A DNA stretch of 64,000 nucleotides from Polaribacter aestuariivivens (GTDB taxonomy: Bacteria > Bacteroidota > Bacteroidia > Flavobacteriales > Flavobacteriaceae), in contig NZ_VANR01000003.1 of assembly GCF_005885675.1 (NCBI RefSeq), forward strand, positions 186,001 to 250,000. The letters run 5' to 3'. The notes under the pieces are model-generated. The model was not told the origin of the DNA and did no database searches. It saw only the letters and a program-made list of their open reading frames with translations. Position 1 is the first letter of the stretch. Each line of letters starts with the position of its first letter. The position numbers were made by a program, and so were the translations under genes. Shown in pieces: positions 42,110 to 50,582 of the stretch.

Positions 42110-44578
42110 ATGAAAAAAATTACTTTTCTATTTTTATTGTTTACAGTATTTGTAAGTACTGCCCAAATAAAAGGAGTCATTACAGATAAAAATAACGAAC
42201 CACTTTCTTCAGTAAGTATTTATTTAGATAAAACCAATACAGGTACCACTTCTAATGATAATGGAGAGTATGTTTTAACACTTTCAAAAAAAGGAAATTA
42301 TACAGTAGTTTTTCAATTTTTAGGATATGAAACTTTAAAAAAAGAAGTAAACATCACTTCTTTTCCGTTTGAATTAAATGCAATTCTTGAAGAAGAAAAT
42401 GTAGTTTTAAATGAAATATCTATTTCCACAAAAGACAATCCTGCAAATGCAATTATTAGAAATGTAATTGAAAACAAGGAAAAAAATACTGATAAATACG
42501 CCAATTATACAGCCAAATTTTACTCACGTGGTTTAACAAAAATAAAAGATGCACCAGAAAGTTTTTTAGGCCAAAGTATGGGAGATTTTGGAGGTGGTTT
42601 AGATTCTACTAGAAGTGGAATTATTTATTTATCAGAAACATTTTCTAACATATCTTTTCAAAAAAATCCGAAAAAATTTAAAGAAAACATCGTTGCCTCG
42701 AAAGTTTCTGGACAAGATAATGGAGTAAGTTTTAATAGGGCAGAAGATTCAAGCATAAATTTATACGAAAACAGTATTGCTATTTTTAATAATTTAATTT
42801 CACCAATTTCCACAAATGCATTTAGTTATTATAATTATAAATTAGAGGGTACTTTTTACGATACTAATGGAAAATTAATTAATAAAATAAATATAATTCC
42901 TAAAAGAAAAGGAGACCGAATTTTCGAAGGCTCTCTATATATTGTTGAAGATGATTGGGCTTTGTATGGAGCAGATGTAACAACAACAGGTTCGCAAATA
43001 AATATTCCTATTGTAAACTCATTAACATTAAAACAAAGTTATGGTTATTCCAATGAAATAAACGCTTGGGTTTTAAAAACACAAACCATAGATTTTGATA
43101 TTGAATTTTTCGGTTTTAAACCGAATGGAAAGTTTTCTTATGTGTATTCAGATTATAATTTTCAGCCAAATTTTACAGAGAAAACATTTACAAACGAAGT
43201 TTTAACATTCGAAAAAAATGCAACAGAAAAAGACTCACTTTATTGGAATAAATTACGTCCAGTTCCACTAACTAAAGAAGAAACGACTGATTATTATATA
43301 AAAGATAGTATAAAAGTAGTTCGAAAATCAAAAAAATATTTAGATTCTGTTGATGCAAAAGGAAACAAGTTCAAATGGTCAGATCCTCTTATGGGATATA
43401 CTCATAGAAATTCTTACAAAAACAGTTCGTTTTCTTACAATGGACCTTTGTTAAGAACTAGTTTTAACACAGTTCAAGGTTTTAATACTTCTGCAGGATT
43501 TAGTTATTTTGAAGAAATTAATGAAAACGGTAAATGGTGGAATGCAGGAGTAAATGTAAACTACGGACTTTCTGACGAACGAGTAAGACCAACCTTTTAT
43601 TTCTCTAAAAAATGGAACAATTTCTCAAAACCACGATTAAGTATTTTTGGTGGAGTTACCACACCACAATTTAATGGAAGAGAACCAATTTTAAAACTAA
43701 ATAACCTTTTTAGTTCTTTGTTAGATCGTTTTAACTACATGAAAATTTACGAAAAACAATTTGCAAAAGTGAGCTATTCTGAAGAAATAAAAAACGGTAT
43801 TTATTTTTCTTCTTCATTAGAATACGCAAAAAGAAATCCGTTGTTCAACACCACAAATTATTCTTTTGCACCACAAGATAAAAACGGAGGTTATACATCT
43901 AACAACCCTTTAGATCCAACAGATTTTACAAATGCTGCTTTTTATTCACATAATATTGCAATTTTAAATGTAGGAGCAACCATTGTTTTTGGGCAAAAGT
44001 ATTTATCATATCCAAATCGTAAAGTAAGTGTAGGTAATGCGAAATTTCCAACTTTAAATGTTCAGTACACAAAAAGTTTTGCAGCATCTAATGCTGAATT
44101 AAATTCCGATTTATTTACTGCAAACCTTAGACAAAATGTAAATGCAGGTAACTATGGACAATTTGAGTACAATATTCGTGGAGGTATCTTTTTAAAACAA
44201 AAAGACATCGCTTTTATGGATTATTTACAAGCTAACGGAAACCAACTAACATTTCCTTTAGACAACCAATTAACTAGTTTTGGTTTGTTAGAATACTACA
44301 AATTTTATACAAACGACAAATATGCAGAAATGCACGCACAACATAACTTTAAAGGCGCTGTGTTAGGTAAAGTTCCTTTATTAAATAAGTTAAATTTACA
44401 TTTGGTTGGTGGCGTAAAAGGGCTATTTATGGCTGATAAAAAGCCGTATACAGAGTTTTCTGTTGGGTTAGATAATATTGGTTTTGGTAAATGGCGTTTT
44501 TTAAGAGTAGATTATGTGCATTCTAATTACGGAGGCGTTTCTAATGATGGTTTTTTGTTTAGATTAAGTTTATTTTAA
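42110..44578 (+). CDS. DUF5686 outer-membrane protein with carboxypeptidase-regulatory-like domain
   Basis: An 822-residue secreted protein with a signal peptide ending near VFVSTAQ. A CarboxypepD_reg-like domain (IKGVITDKNNEPLSSVSIYL, about 20-100) is followed by a DUF5686 region (NPANAIIRNVIENKEKNTDKY, about 120-250) and a beta-rich, barrel-like C-terminal half ending SNDGFLFRLSLF. These are outer-membrane proteins common in Bacteroidota with no established role. moaD begins 11 bp after its stop, so they are probably on one transcript. Confidence 0.85.
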   Translation: MKKITFLFLLFTVFVSTAQIKGVITDKNNEPLSSVSIYLDKTNTGTTSNDNGEYVLTLSKKGNYTVVFQFLGYETLKKEVNITSFPFELNAILEEENVVLNEISISTKDNPANAIIRNVIENKEKNTDKYANYTAKFYSRGLTKIKDAPESFLGQSMGDFGGGLDSTRSGIIYLSETFSNISFQKNPKKFKENIVASKVSGQDNGVSFNRAEDSSINLYENSIAIFNNLISPISTNAFSYYNYKLEGTFYDTNGKLINKINIIPKRKGDRIFEGSLYIVEDDWALYGADVTTTGSQINIPIVNSLTLKQSYGYSNEINAWVLKTQTIDFDIEFFGFKPNGKFSYVYSDYNFQPNFTEKTFTNEVLTFEKNATEKDSLYWNKLRPVPLTKEETTDYYIKDSIKVVRKSKKYLDSVDAKGNKFKWSDPLMGYTHRNSYKNSSFSYNGPLLRTSFNTVQGFNTSAGFSYFEEINENGKWWNAGVNVNYGLSDERVRPTFYFSKKWNNFSKPRLSIFGGVTTPQFNGREPILKLNNLFSSLLDRFNYMKIYEKQFAKVSYSEEIKNGIYFSSSLEYAKRNPLFNTTNYSFAPQDKNGGYTSNNPLDPTDFTNAAFYSHNIAILNVGATIVFGQKYLSYPNRKVSVGNAKFPTLNVQYTKSFAASNAELNSDLFTANLRQNVNAGNYGQFEYNIRGGIFLKQKDIAFMDYLQANGNQLTFPLDNQLTSFGLLEYYKFYTNDKYAEMHAQHNFKGAVLGKVPLLNKLNLHLVGGVKGLFMADKKPYTEFSVGLDNIGFGKWRFLRVDYVHSNYGGVSNDGFLFRLSLF

Positions 44579-44589
44579 AATATATATTG

Positions 44590-44832
44590 ATGAAAATTCA
44601 AACTCTTTTTTTCGGAATTACTTCAGATTTGGTTGAAACCAATGATTTGGAAATAACAATTTCAGAAAACAGTTCAATAAACGATTTTAAAGTTTTTTTG
44701 AAGAAAAAATATCCAAAACTAGAAAATATAAATTCTTATGCAATCGCAGTAAATGAAACTTATGCAGAAGGTAATTTAATTTTAAAAGAAGGTGATGTGG
44801 TTGCTATAATACCTCCTGTTAGTGGAGGCTAA
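44590..44832 (+). CDS. moaD: MoaD/ThiS family sulfur-carrier protein
   Basis: An 80-residue ubiquitin-like protein ending in the GG needed for adenylation and thiocarboxylate formation (IIPPVSGG). A TTG codon one position upstream of the ATG (44587) is also in frame, but ATG 44590 is preferred. MoaD supplies sulfur to molybdopterin synthase with MoaE. moaE is 355 bp downstream, separated by a gene on the other strand. No moaA, moaC or moeB is nearby in the window. Confidence 0.85.
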   Translation: MKIQTLFFGITSDLVETNDLEITISENSSINDFKVFLKKKYPKLENINSYAIAVNETYAEGNLILKEGDVVAIIPPVSGG

Positions 44833-44852
44833 GTAATATTTGTAGCAGCAAT

Positions 44853-45122
44853 TTATAAATACTTTTTATCCATATAAAAAGTTCCAAACGGAATTATAGA
44901 GCACAGTAAAACAATTCCTAAGGTTTTATTGTTCCAATTCATTTGTTTTTGAATTACAATTGCCAACACAATATACAACATAAATAAAAGGCCATGTGGC
45001 ATACCCAACATTTTTACGTAAGAAGCATCACCATGTAAATATTTAATTGGAGTTGCAATAAATAATAAAAGTAGGTAAGAAACTCCTTCTAAAAAGCTTA
45101 CAATTCTAAAAATACTTTTCAT
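44853..45122 (-). CDS. DUF3817 membrane protein
   Basis: An 89-residue protein with three helices, starting MKSIFRIVSFLEGVSYLLLLF. The DUF3817 pattern is recognisable, with PIKYLHGDASYVKMLGMPHGLLFMLYI in the middle. The frame extends 13 codons upstream, but that part is Lys/Phe-rich and overlaps a minus-strand promoter box, so ATG 45122 is chosen. Function of the family is unknown. It lies between moaD and moaE on the opposite strand. Confidence 0.82.
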   Translation of the reverse strand: MKSIFRIVSFLEGVSYLLLLFIATPIKYLHGDASYVKMLGMPHGLLFMLYIVLAIVIQKQMNWNNKTLGIVLLCSIIPFGTFYMDKKYL

Positions 45123-45147
45123 TTTTTTGAAGTATTGAAATTTAAGA

Positions 45148-45179
45148 TTGCAAAGATACATTTTGAATTACTATTTTTG
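45148..45179 (+). promoter_or_regulatory. Promoter of moaE
   Basis: TTG (45148-45150), 21-nt spacer, TATTTTTG (45172-45179). The ATG of moaE (45187) is only 7 nt after the -7 box, so the transcript is nearly leaderless. Confidence 0.7.
45151..45158 (-). promoter_or_regulatory. -7 element of the DUF3817 gene
   Basis: Minus-strand TATCTTTG, exact TAnnTTTG, identical to the -7 box of ctaA. It lies inside the spacer of the divergent moaE promoter, so the two promoters probably interfere with each other. Confidence 0.6.
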
Positions 45180-45186
45180 TTAAATA

Positions 45187-45609
45187 ATGAAGAGAACTTC
45201 CATTAAAATAACTTCCAAAAAACTAGATTTACAAGAATGTTACAATTTTGTAGAAGACGATTCTTGTGGCGGAATTTCAGCATTTATTGGAACTGTAAGA
45301 AATGATACACAAGGAAAAGAAGTTTTACAACTCGATTTTTCTACTTATAAACCAATGGCAATTAAAGAAATGCAAAAAATTGCAGATTTGGCTTTAGAAA
45401 AATTTCCCATTCATAAAATTGCGATTCATCATGCAGAAGGAATGTTACAAATTGGTGAAATTCCTGTAATTATTACAGCTTCATCAAAACATAGAAAAGC
45501 AACTTTCGAAGCTTGCGAATTTGCTATTGATACTTTAAAAGAAACTGTTCCTATTTGGAAAAAAGAATACTTTTCTGACGGCGAAGTTTGGGTAAATGCA
45601 CATCCGTGA
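45187..45609 (+). CDS. moaE: Molybdopterin synthase catalytic subunit MoaE
   Basis: A 140-residue protein with the MoaE pattern: CGGISAFIGTVRNDTQGKEVLQLDFSTYKPMA and the catalytic region HHAEGMLQIGEIPVIITASSKHRKATFEACEFAIDTLKETVPIWKKE (Lys and Arg of the active site). With MoaD it inserts sulfur into precursor Z to form molybdopterin. The gene has its own near-leaderless promoter and is followed by the inverted-repeat element at 45628-45812. Confidence 0.92.
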   Translation: MKRTSIKITSKKLDLQECYNFVEDDSCGGISAFIGTVRNDTQGKEVLQLDFSTYKPMAIKEMQKIADLALEKFPIHKIAIHHAEGMLQIGEIPVIITASSKHRKATFEACEFAIDTLKETVPIWKKEYFSDGEVWVNAHP

Positions 45610-45627
45610 TTTTAGTTTGCAGTTTTT

Positions 45628-45812
45628 CAGTCTTCAGTCTTCAGTTTGCAGTCAGTTTTTTTTCTCCCAAAGACGCAAAGCTTTTTATTATTTAGTTTCA
45701 AAGTTTCAGAGTCTGTCACTTCGAGTGAATTCAATTTTTCATCGAAATTGTTACCGAAATTTAGGGAGAAATTTTTTTAGAGCAACAACTGCTAACTGCC
45801 CACTGAAGACTG
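45628..45812. repeat. Inverted-repeat (MITE/REP-like) element overlapping ctaA 3' end
   Basis: The left arm, 45628-45668, contains two copies of CAGTCTTCAG, then GCAGTCAG and a T-run ending TCTCCC. The right arm, 45764-45812, is its degenerate reverse complement: GGGAGAAATTTTTTT, then AACTGCTAACTGCC and CACTGAAGACTG. The roughly 95-bp centre holds a different word (GTCACTTCGAGTGAATTC and AATTTTTCATCGAAATT). The right arm runs into ctaA. No transposase or target-site duplication could be made out. Confidence 0.75.
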
Positions 45813-46832
45813 CGTACTCAAAGTCTTTCGACTTTGAAGCCACAAATAAAATTGCAACCCAAATAAAATTGCACCAGCCAATAAATGAATTGCTTGAGTA
45901 CCAAAAGGAATTTCAGCATAATACATTAAAATTCCTGTAATGGTTTCTAAAAAGATTAAGAAAACAATCCAGTTTACAAGTTTGTAGCCTAAATTTTTCA
46001 ATTGGTTTAAATATAACAAACTTAAGTTTACCAATACAATTGCAATGGTAAAAGACCTGTGGAAATAAAATTTAAAACTCGGATTCATTAAACTATAATT
46101 CTTGTTTTCGAAACCGTATAATTTTACTTGTTCATCTATAAACTGTCTAACTTGAGTTCCCATAGCAATTTGAATCAACGAAAAAATAACGGAAGCAATC
46201 AGTAACTTATTAAATAATGAATTGTACTTGTAAACTTTCTTGTTATCAGAAACAATAAATTGCAACCATAATAAAAGTGCAATAATTATTAAGCCAACCA
46301 CCATATGAATGGTAATAATTGTTGGAGTTAAGTTAGAGTCTACCACTGTTTTTCCAAGCCAAGCTTCAAAAAGCATTAATAAGAAAGCTGTGTAAGCGAG
46401 TATAGGAATTCGCTTATCTGTCTTCCTGTTTTTATAAGCGCCATAAACCAAAAATAAAAAAACAAAGCCTGCTAAAACAGAAACCAATCTGTTGATGTAT
46501 TCTGTCCAGGTATGGTATTTATTAAATTTATTGTAATCGTGTTTGGTATATTTTGCCCAATTTTTCAGGTTGAATTCAGACGAAGTTTTTAAATCATGTT
46601 CAGCAACAAATAACGTTTCGTCTTTTATAATAATAAAACCTTCTTTAAACTCAGTATTTGGTTTCCATGTAATTTGTTCTTCCGAAGTTGGTGGAATATA
46701 GTAACCAAAACACTTAGGCCAATCAGGACACCCCATTCCAGAACCAGTCATTCTAACAATTGAGCCAGCTAAAAAAATTAAATAAACAGAAATTATAGCA
46801 ATTTGTACAATTTTTGGGAATCTATTTTTCAT
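45792..46832 (-). CDS. ctaA: Heme A synthase
   Basis: A 346-residue membrane protein with eight helices. The N-terminal loop contains GSGMGCPDWPKCFGYYIPP, the Cys pair typical of CtaA/COX15. His residues of the heme sites lie in HTWTEYINR, IITIHMVVG, FHRSFTIAIV and TQAIHLLAG. It converts heme O to heme A for cytochrome oxidase, complementing CyoE at 8.2 kb. The final 8 or so residues (STQSSVGS) and the stop codon come from the inverted-repeat element, so the original C-terminus has been replaced. That tail lies beyond the last helix and should be tolerated. Confidence 0.93.
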   Translation of the reverse strand: MKNRFPKIVQIAIISVYLIFLAGSIVRMTGSGMGCPDWPKCFGYYIPPTSEEQITWKPNTEFKEGFIIIKDETLFVAEHDLKTSSEFNLKNWAKYTKHDYNKFNKYHTWTEYINRLVSVLAGFVFLFLVYGAYKNRKTDKRIPILAYTAFLLMLFEAWLGKTVVDSNLTPTIITIHMVVGLIIIALLLWLQFIVSDNKKVYKYNSLFNKLLIASVIFSLIQIAMGTQVRQFIDEQVKLYGFENKNYSLMNPSFKFYFHRSFTIAIVLVNLSLLYLNQLKNLGYKLVNWIVFLIFLETITGILMYYAEIPFGTQAIHLLAGAILFGLQFYLWLQSRKTLSTQSSVGS

Positions 46833-47243
46833 TAAAAAACTTTTTACAAAGATACTTTAAAATTAAACGAGCAAAAAAATTTTTGAAAACCTTGCATCTA
46901 TGTATAAAAATTCTAAATAACACAAAATTTCACAAAAAAATTGTTTTAAAAAAAAAGAACGCTAAAACAATTTTAATTTTTCAATTAAAAAAATGAAATT
47001 AAAAAGTAGTTATTGCGAATGTCAGCAATAGCAAGAAGTTAAGCATTTTTTATGTTTTAAATTATTGATTTTCAAATAATTGTAAAAACGTTAAATTTTT
47101 ATGAAATTCGTAAAGCAAAGGTAATTGTTAAAAACTTCAAGGGATTTGTGAATAAGTATGACTTTCATTTTGGATCAAAAATCGCAATCTTTGTAGAGGT
47201 CGTTCCTAACGATTTATTAACATTCAAATAACACCTTTTTACC
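46833..47243. other. 411-bp intergenic region between ctaA and nrdB
   Basis: AT-rich, with no convincing gene on either strand. It holds the ctaA promoter at its left end (46847-46875). A small hairpin TATTGC/GCAATA (47011-47016, 47025-47030) lies in the middle. The nrdB leader has no box as good as those elsewhere. A regulated promoter for nrdB is expected within 47150-47240, but I see no clear operator. Confidence 0.6.
46847..46875 (-). promoter_or_regulatory. Promoter of ctaA
   Basis: Minus-strand TTTG (46875-46872), 17-nt spacer, TATCTTTG (46854-46847), 14 nt before the ctaA ATG. Full consensus. Confidence 0.75.
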
Positions 47244-48518
47244 GTGAAAATTACTCAAATTATTAAAAGAGACTCAGGAACTAGCAATTTCGAGTTAGAC
47301 AAAATTACAAGAGCCATAGAAAAAGCAATGATTTCTGTAAACAATGGTTCTTTAGAAGATGCAATGGCAATTACTAATATCGTTAACGGTACTTTATTAG
47401 AAAGAAAGTTGAATGAACCCAATTATACACCCACTGTAGAACAGGTTCAAGATATTGTAGAATATAAGTTAATGGACAGTCGTTTTCGCGATGTTGCCAA
47501 AGCATATATTTTATATAGAGATGAACAAGCAAGAAATAGAAAAAGAAATATTTTCGAAAAAAGGCTGAACCTAAAACCTTACGATTATCCAGAATTAAAC
47601 GAATATGTAGATGCAATTAGACACTCTTATTGGATTCATACAGAATTTAATTATACTAGTGATATTCAAGATTTTAAGGCATATTTGAATGAAACAGAAA
47701 AAAACGCGATAAAAAACACCATGTTAGCAATTTCTCAAATTGAAGTTGCAGTAAAAACATTTTGGGGAGATATTTACAAGAGAATGCCAAAGCCAGAAAT
47801 TGGTTCAGTAGGTTCTACATTTGCAGAAAGTGAAGTAAGACATCATGATGCATATTCTCATTTATTAGAAATCTTAGGGTTAAATAACGAGTTTAAAAAC
47901 TTGAAAAAAAATCCAGTGATTATGAGACGTGTTAATTATTTAGAATTGGCACTAAAAAATGTAAATAGTGAAGACAATAAAGAGTTTTCAGAATCTATAA
48001 TTCTGTTTTCATTATTTATAGAACACGTTTCTTTATTCTCACAGTTTTTAATTATCATGGCCTTTAACAAGCACAAAAACGTGCTAAAAGGTATTTCTAA
48101 CGTGGTAGAAGCAACTTCTAAAGAAGAGCAAATTCATGGCGATTTTGGAATTGATGTAATTAAAATTATAAAAGAAGAAAATCCAGATTGGTTTGACGAA
48201 AGTCACAGTTTATTAGTACAAGAAACTTGTAAAGAAGCTTATTCATCTGAAAGTAAAATTATCGATTGGATTTTCGAAAAAGGAGAGTTAGATTTCTTAC
48301 CAAAAGCCGTAATTAAAGAATTTATTAAAAATAGATTCAACAAATCATTAGAAAGCATTGGTATCGAAAAAGTATTTGATACAGACGAAGCATTATTAGA
48401 ACAAACAGATTGGTTTGATGACGAAATTATTGGAACCAAACACGGAGATTTTTTCGTAAAAAGATCTATCAACTATAGTAAAAGAACAAAAAGTATAACA
48501 AGCGACGATTTATTTTAA
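47244..48518 (+). CDS. nrdB: Ribonucleotide reductase small subunit with N-terminal ATP-cone
   Basis: A 424-residue protein starting at GTG. Residues 1-95 are an ATP-cone (TQIIKRDSGTSNFELDKITRAI, RDVAKAYILYRDEQ), normally found on the large subunit. The rest is the radical-generating subunit, with metal ligands E167, E197, H200 (ESEVRHHDAY), E260, E295 and H298 (SKEEQIHG), and a Tyr at 204 in the position of the radical Tyr. Such ATP-cone NrdB proteins were described in Leeuwenhoekiella, where the cone on NrdB controls activity through oligomerisation with dATP/ATP. The gene is followed 3 bp later by nrdA. Confidence 0.93.
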   Translation: MKITQIIKRDSGTSNFELDKITRAIEKAMISVNNGSLEDAMAITNIVNGTLLERKLNEPNYTPTVEQVQDIVEYKLMDSRFRDVAKAYILYRDEQARNRKRNIFEKRLNLKPYDYPELNEYVDAIRHSYWIHTEFNYTSDIQDFKAYLNETEKNAIKNTMLAISQIEVAVKTFWGDIYKRMPKPEIGSVGSTFAESEVRHHDAYSHLLEILGLNNEFKNLKKNPVIMRRVNYLELALKNVNSEDNKEFSESIILFSLFIEHVSLFSQFLIIMAFNKHKNVLKGISNVVEATSKEEQIHGDFGIDVIKIIKEENPDWFDESHSLLVQETCKEAYSSESKIIDWIFEKGELDFLPKAVIKEFIKNRFNKSLESIGIEKVFDTDEALLEQTDWFDDEIIGTKHGDFFVKRSINYSKRTKSITSDDLF

Positions 48519-48521
48519 ACC

Positions 48522-50300
48522 ATGAACCAAACAAACACAAAAACTACCGAGCTTACAGAACACGAACAACTGATTCAAGCAAGAAACGCTGCTAGAGAAA
48601 AAATGTTGAAAGACAAAAGTGAACCAGAAATTGAATGGTTAACAGAAAACAGTCGTAAATTTTTAGAATCAGGTTACTTAACAGAAAATACAACTCCTGA
48701 ACAAAGAATTCGTGAAATTGCAGACAATGCTGAGCGTATATTAAACAAACCAGGTTTTTCGGATAAGTTTTACAAATATATGGCTGCAGGATTCTTTTCT
48801 TTAGCATCGCCAATTTGGTCGAATTTTGGAAAAAGAAGAGGTTTGCCAATTAGTTGTTTTGGAAGTCATGTTGCAGATGATATGGGAGACATTTTGTTCT
48901 CACAATCGGAAGTTGGTATGATGTCTAAATTAGGAGGAGGAACTTCTGGTTATTTTGGTAAGTTGCGTGAAAGAGGAGCAGAAGTAAAAAACAATGGTTC
49001 GTCATCTGGTTCTGTGCATATTATGCAGTTGTTCGAAAAAATGGTAGATGTTGTTAGTCAAGGTTCTGTAAGAAGAGGTCGTTTTTCTCCATATTTACCA
49101 GTAGATCACCCAGATATTAAAGAATTTTTAGAAATTGGAACAGAAGGAAATCCAATTCAAGAATTAACACATGGAGTTACAGTTGGTAACCAATGGATGG
49201 AAGAAATGATTGCTGGAGATGTAGAAAAAAGAAGCATTTGGGCAAAAATTTTACAAAGAAGAGGCGAAATAGGATATCCATATATATTATTTAGAGACAA
49301 CGCAAATAATGGAACGGTTGATGTTTACAAAGACAAAAACCATGAAATTTACGCAAGTAACTTGTGTACAGAAATTATGTTGCCTTCTAATGAAGAGTGG
49401 TCTTTCGTTTGCTGTTTATCATCCGTAAACTTATTACATTACGATAAGTGGAAAGATACAGATGCTGTAGAAACATTAACATACTTCTTAGACGCAGTAA
49501 TGCAAGAATTCATCACAAAGTTAGAAGTTTATAGAGATTCAAAAGATAGAGACGATCAATTTACGTTCCGTTTCATGGAAAAAGCCTATAATTTTGCGAA
49601 AGATAACAGAGCATTAGGTTTAGGCGCTTTAGGATGGCATTCTTTATTACAATCAAAAATGTTAGCATTCGACAGTCCAGAAGCTTACGATTTAAACAGC
49701 GAAATCTTTAGAGTTATTAAAGAGAAATCTTACAAAGCTTCAGAAGATATGGCAAAAGAATATGGAGAGCCAGCAGTGTTAAAAGGTTATGGAAGACGTA
49801 ATACAACTTTGAATGCAATTGCGCCAACAACGTCATCAGCATTTATTTTAGGGCAAGTTTCTCAAGGAATTGAGCCAATTTGGTCGAATATTTACGTAAA
49901 AGATATCGCAAAAATTAAAACAACCATTAAAAACCCAATTTTAGAAAAAGTTTTAGAAGAAAAAGGGAAAAATACCAAAGAAGTTTGGACGAGCATCAGA
50001 GATAACGATGGTTCTGTATTGCATTTAGATTTCTTAACAGAAGCAGAAAAAGATGTGTTTAGAACCTATTCAGAAATCGACCAAAACGTAATTGTTTACC
50101 AAGCAGCAAACAGGCAAAATCATATCGATCAAGGGCAATCTATTAACATTATGGTGCACCCAGATATGCCAATTAAAGATGTAAATGCAGTATATATTAA
50201 TGCATGGAAATTAGGTGTAAAATCGATGTATTACCAACACAGTATGAATGCAGCACAGAAATTCAAGCAAAAGAAAGAATGTGCTTCTTGTGAAGGATAA
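48522..50300 (+). CDS. nrdA: Ribonucleoside-diphosphate reductase large subunit without ATP-cone
   Basis: A 592-residue protein, short for class I NrdA because the N-terminal ATP-cone is missing (that domain is on NrdB). Catalytic features: C112 (ISCFGSH), the thiyl centre N280-C282-E284 (SNLCTEIM) and a partner Cys at 297/298 (FVCCLSS). The C-terminal redox pair is CASC, the last residues being KKECASCEG, as needed for reactivation by thioredoxin. It reduces ribonucleoside diphosphates with the NrdB radical. It forms an operon with nrdB and ends 23 bp before a REP-like element. Confidence 0.93.
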   Translation: MNQTNTKTTELTEHEQLIQARNAAREKMLKDKSEPEIEWLTENSRKFLESGYLTENTTPEQRIREIADNAERILNKPGFSDKFYKYMAAGFFSLASPIWSNFGKRRGLPISCFGSHVADDMGDILFSQSEVGMMSKLGGGTSGYFGKLRERGAEVKNNGSSSGSVHIMQLFEKMVDVVSQGSVRRGRFSPYLPVDHPDIKEFLEIGTEGNPIQELTHGVTVGNQWMEEMIAGDVEKRSIWAKILQRRGEIGYPYILFRDNANNGTVDVYKDKNHEIYASNLCTEIMLPSNEEWSFVCCLSSVNLLHYDKWKDTDAVETLTYFLDAVMQEFITKLEVYRDSKDRDDQFTFRFMEKAYNFAKDNRALGLGALGWHSLLQSKMLAFDSPEAYDLNSEIFRVIKEKSYKASEDMAKEYGEPAVLKGYGRRNTTLNAIAPTTSSAFILGQVSQGIEPIWSNIYVKDIAKIKTTIKNPILEKVLEEKGKNTKEVWTSIRDNDGSVLHLDFLTEAEKDVFRTYSEIDQNVIVYQAANRQNHIDQGQSINIMVHPDMPIKDVNAVYINAWKLGVKSMYYQHSMNAAQKFKQKKECASCEG

Positions 50301-50306
50301 TGACTT

Positions 50307-50334
50307 TGTCATTTCGAGCGCAGTCGAGAAATCT
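50307..50334. repeat. REP-like element, TCATTTCGAGCG type
   Basis: TGTCATTTCGAGCG followed by CAGTCGAGAAATCT, an imperfect inverted repeat with TCGA arms. This word is frequent in flavobacterial intergenic DNA by my recall. It lies just after the nrdA stop. Confidence 0.65.
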
Positions 50335-50351
50335 TAATAATAAAAGTTCGT

Positions 50352-50384
50352 AAAAAAGAGAAGCAGCAATGTTTCTCTTTTTTT
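50352..50384 (+). terminator. Rho-independent terminator of nrdBA
   Basis: AAAAGAGAA/TTCTCTTTT stem (50354-50362, 50373-50381) with a 10-nt loop and a long T-run. Confidence 0.75.
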
Positions 50385-50385
50385 T

Positions 50386-50460
50386 GGAGCTATTTCCAGC
50401 TTTCCACTATATCTTTTTGCCAAAAAAGGCAAAAAGGATGTCGTTTCAATCTGGGCTAAA
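50386..50460. repeat. REP-like element, hairpin-core type
   Basis: Begins GGAGCTATTTCCAGCTTTCC and ends CTGGGCTAAA; the core is a stem CTTTTTGCC/GGCAAAAAG (50413-50421, 50428-50436) with an A6 loop. The flanks read as a degenerate recurring word (CTTTCC...ATC...GGGCTAA) known to me as a dispersed element in Flavobacterium genomes. Confidence 0.6.
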
Positions 50461-50537
50461 ACTGTTTAATTACTTTTTGCTACTCGTAAAGTTTTTAGAA
50501 ACTTAAATAAGCATCTTTTTCGTATTTTCGTGCAACT

Positions 50538-50564
50538 TGTCATTCCTGCACAAAAAGGAATCTC
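50538..50564. repeat. REP-like element, CATTCCTGC type
   Basis: TTGTCATTCCTGCACAAAAA followed by GGAATCTC, with arms ATTCCT/AGGAAT (50542-50547, 50556-50561). This is a third, unrelated element class in the same 282-bp gap. Confidence 0.6.
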
Positions 50565-50582
50565 AATTTTAAAAATAAAATA

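Noticed and set aside
45596..45940. Open frame of 114 codons on the plus strand after moaE
   Set aside because: It runs through the inverted-repeat element and antisense to ctaA, is low complexity and lacks any domain.
46814..46996. 60-codon Lys-rich frame upstream of nrdB
   Set aside because: AT-rich low complexity, overlaps the ctaA start and promoter; no support as a gene.
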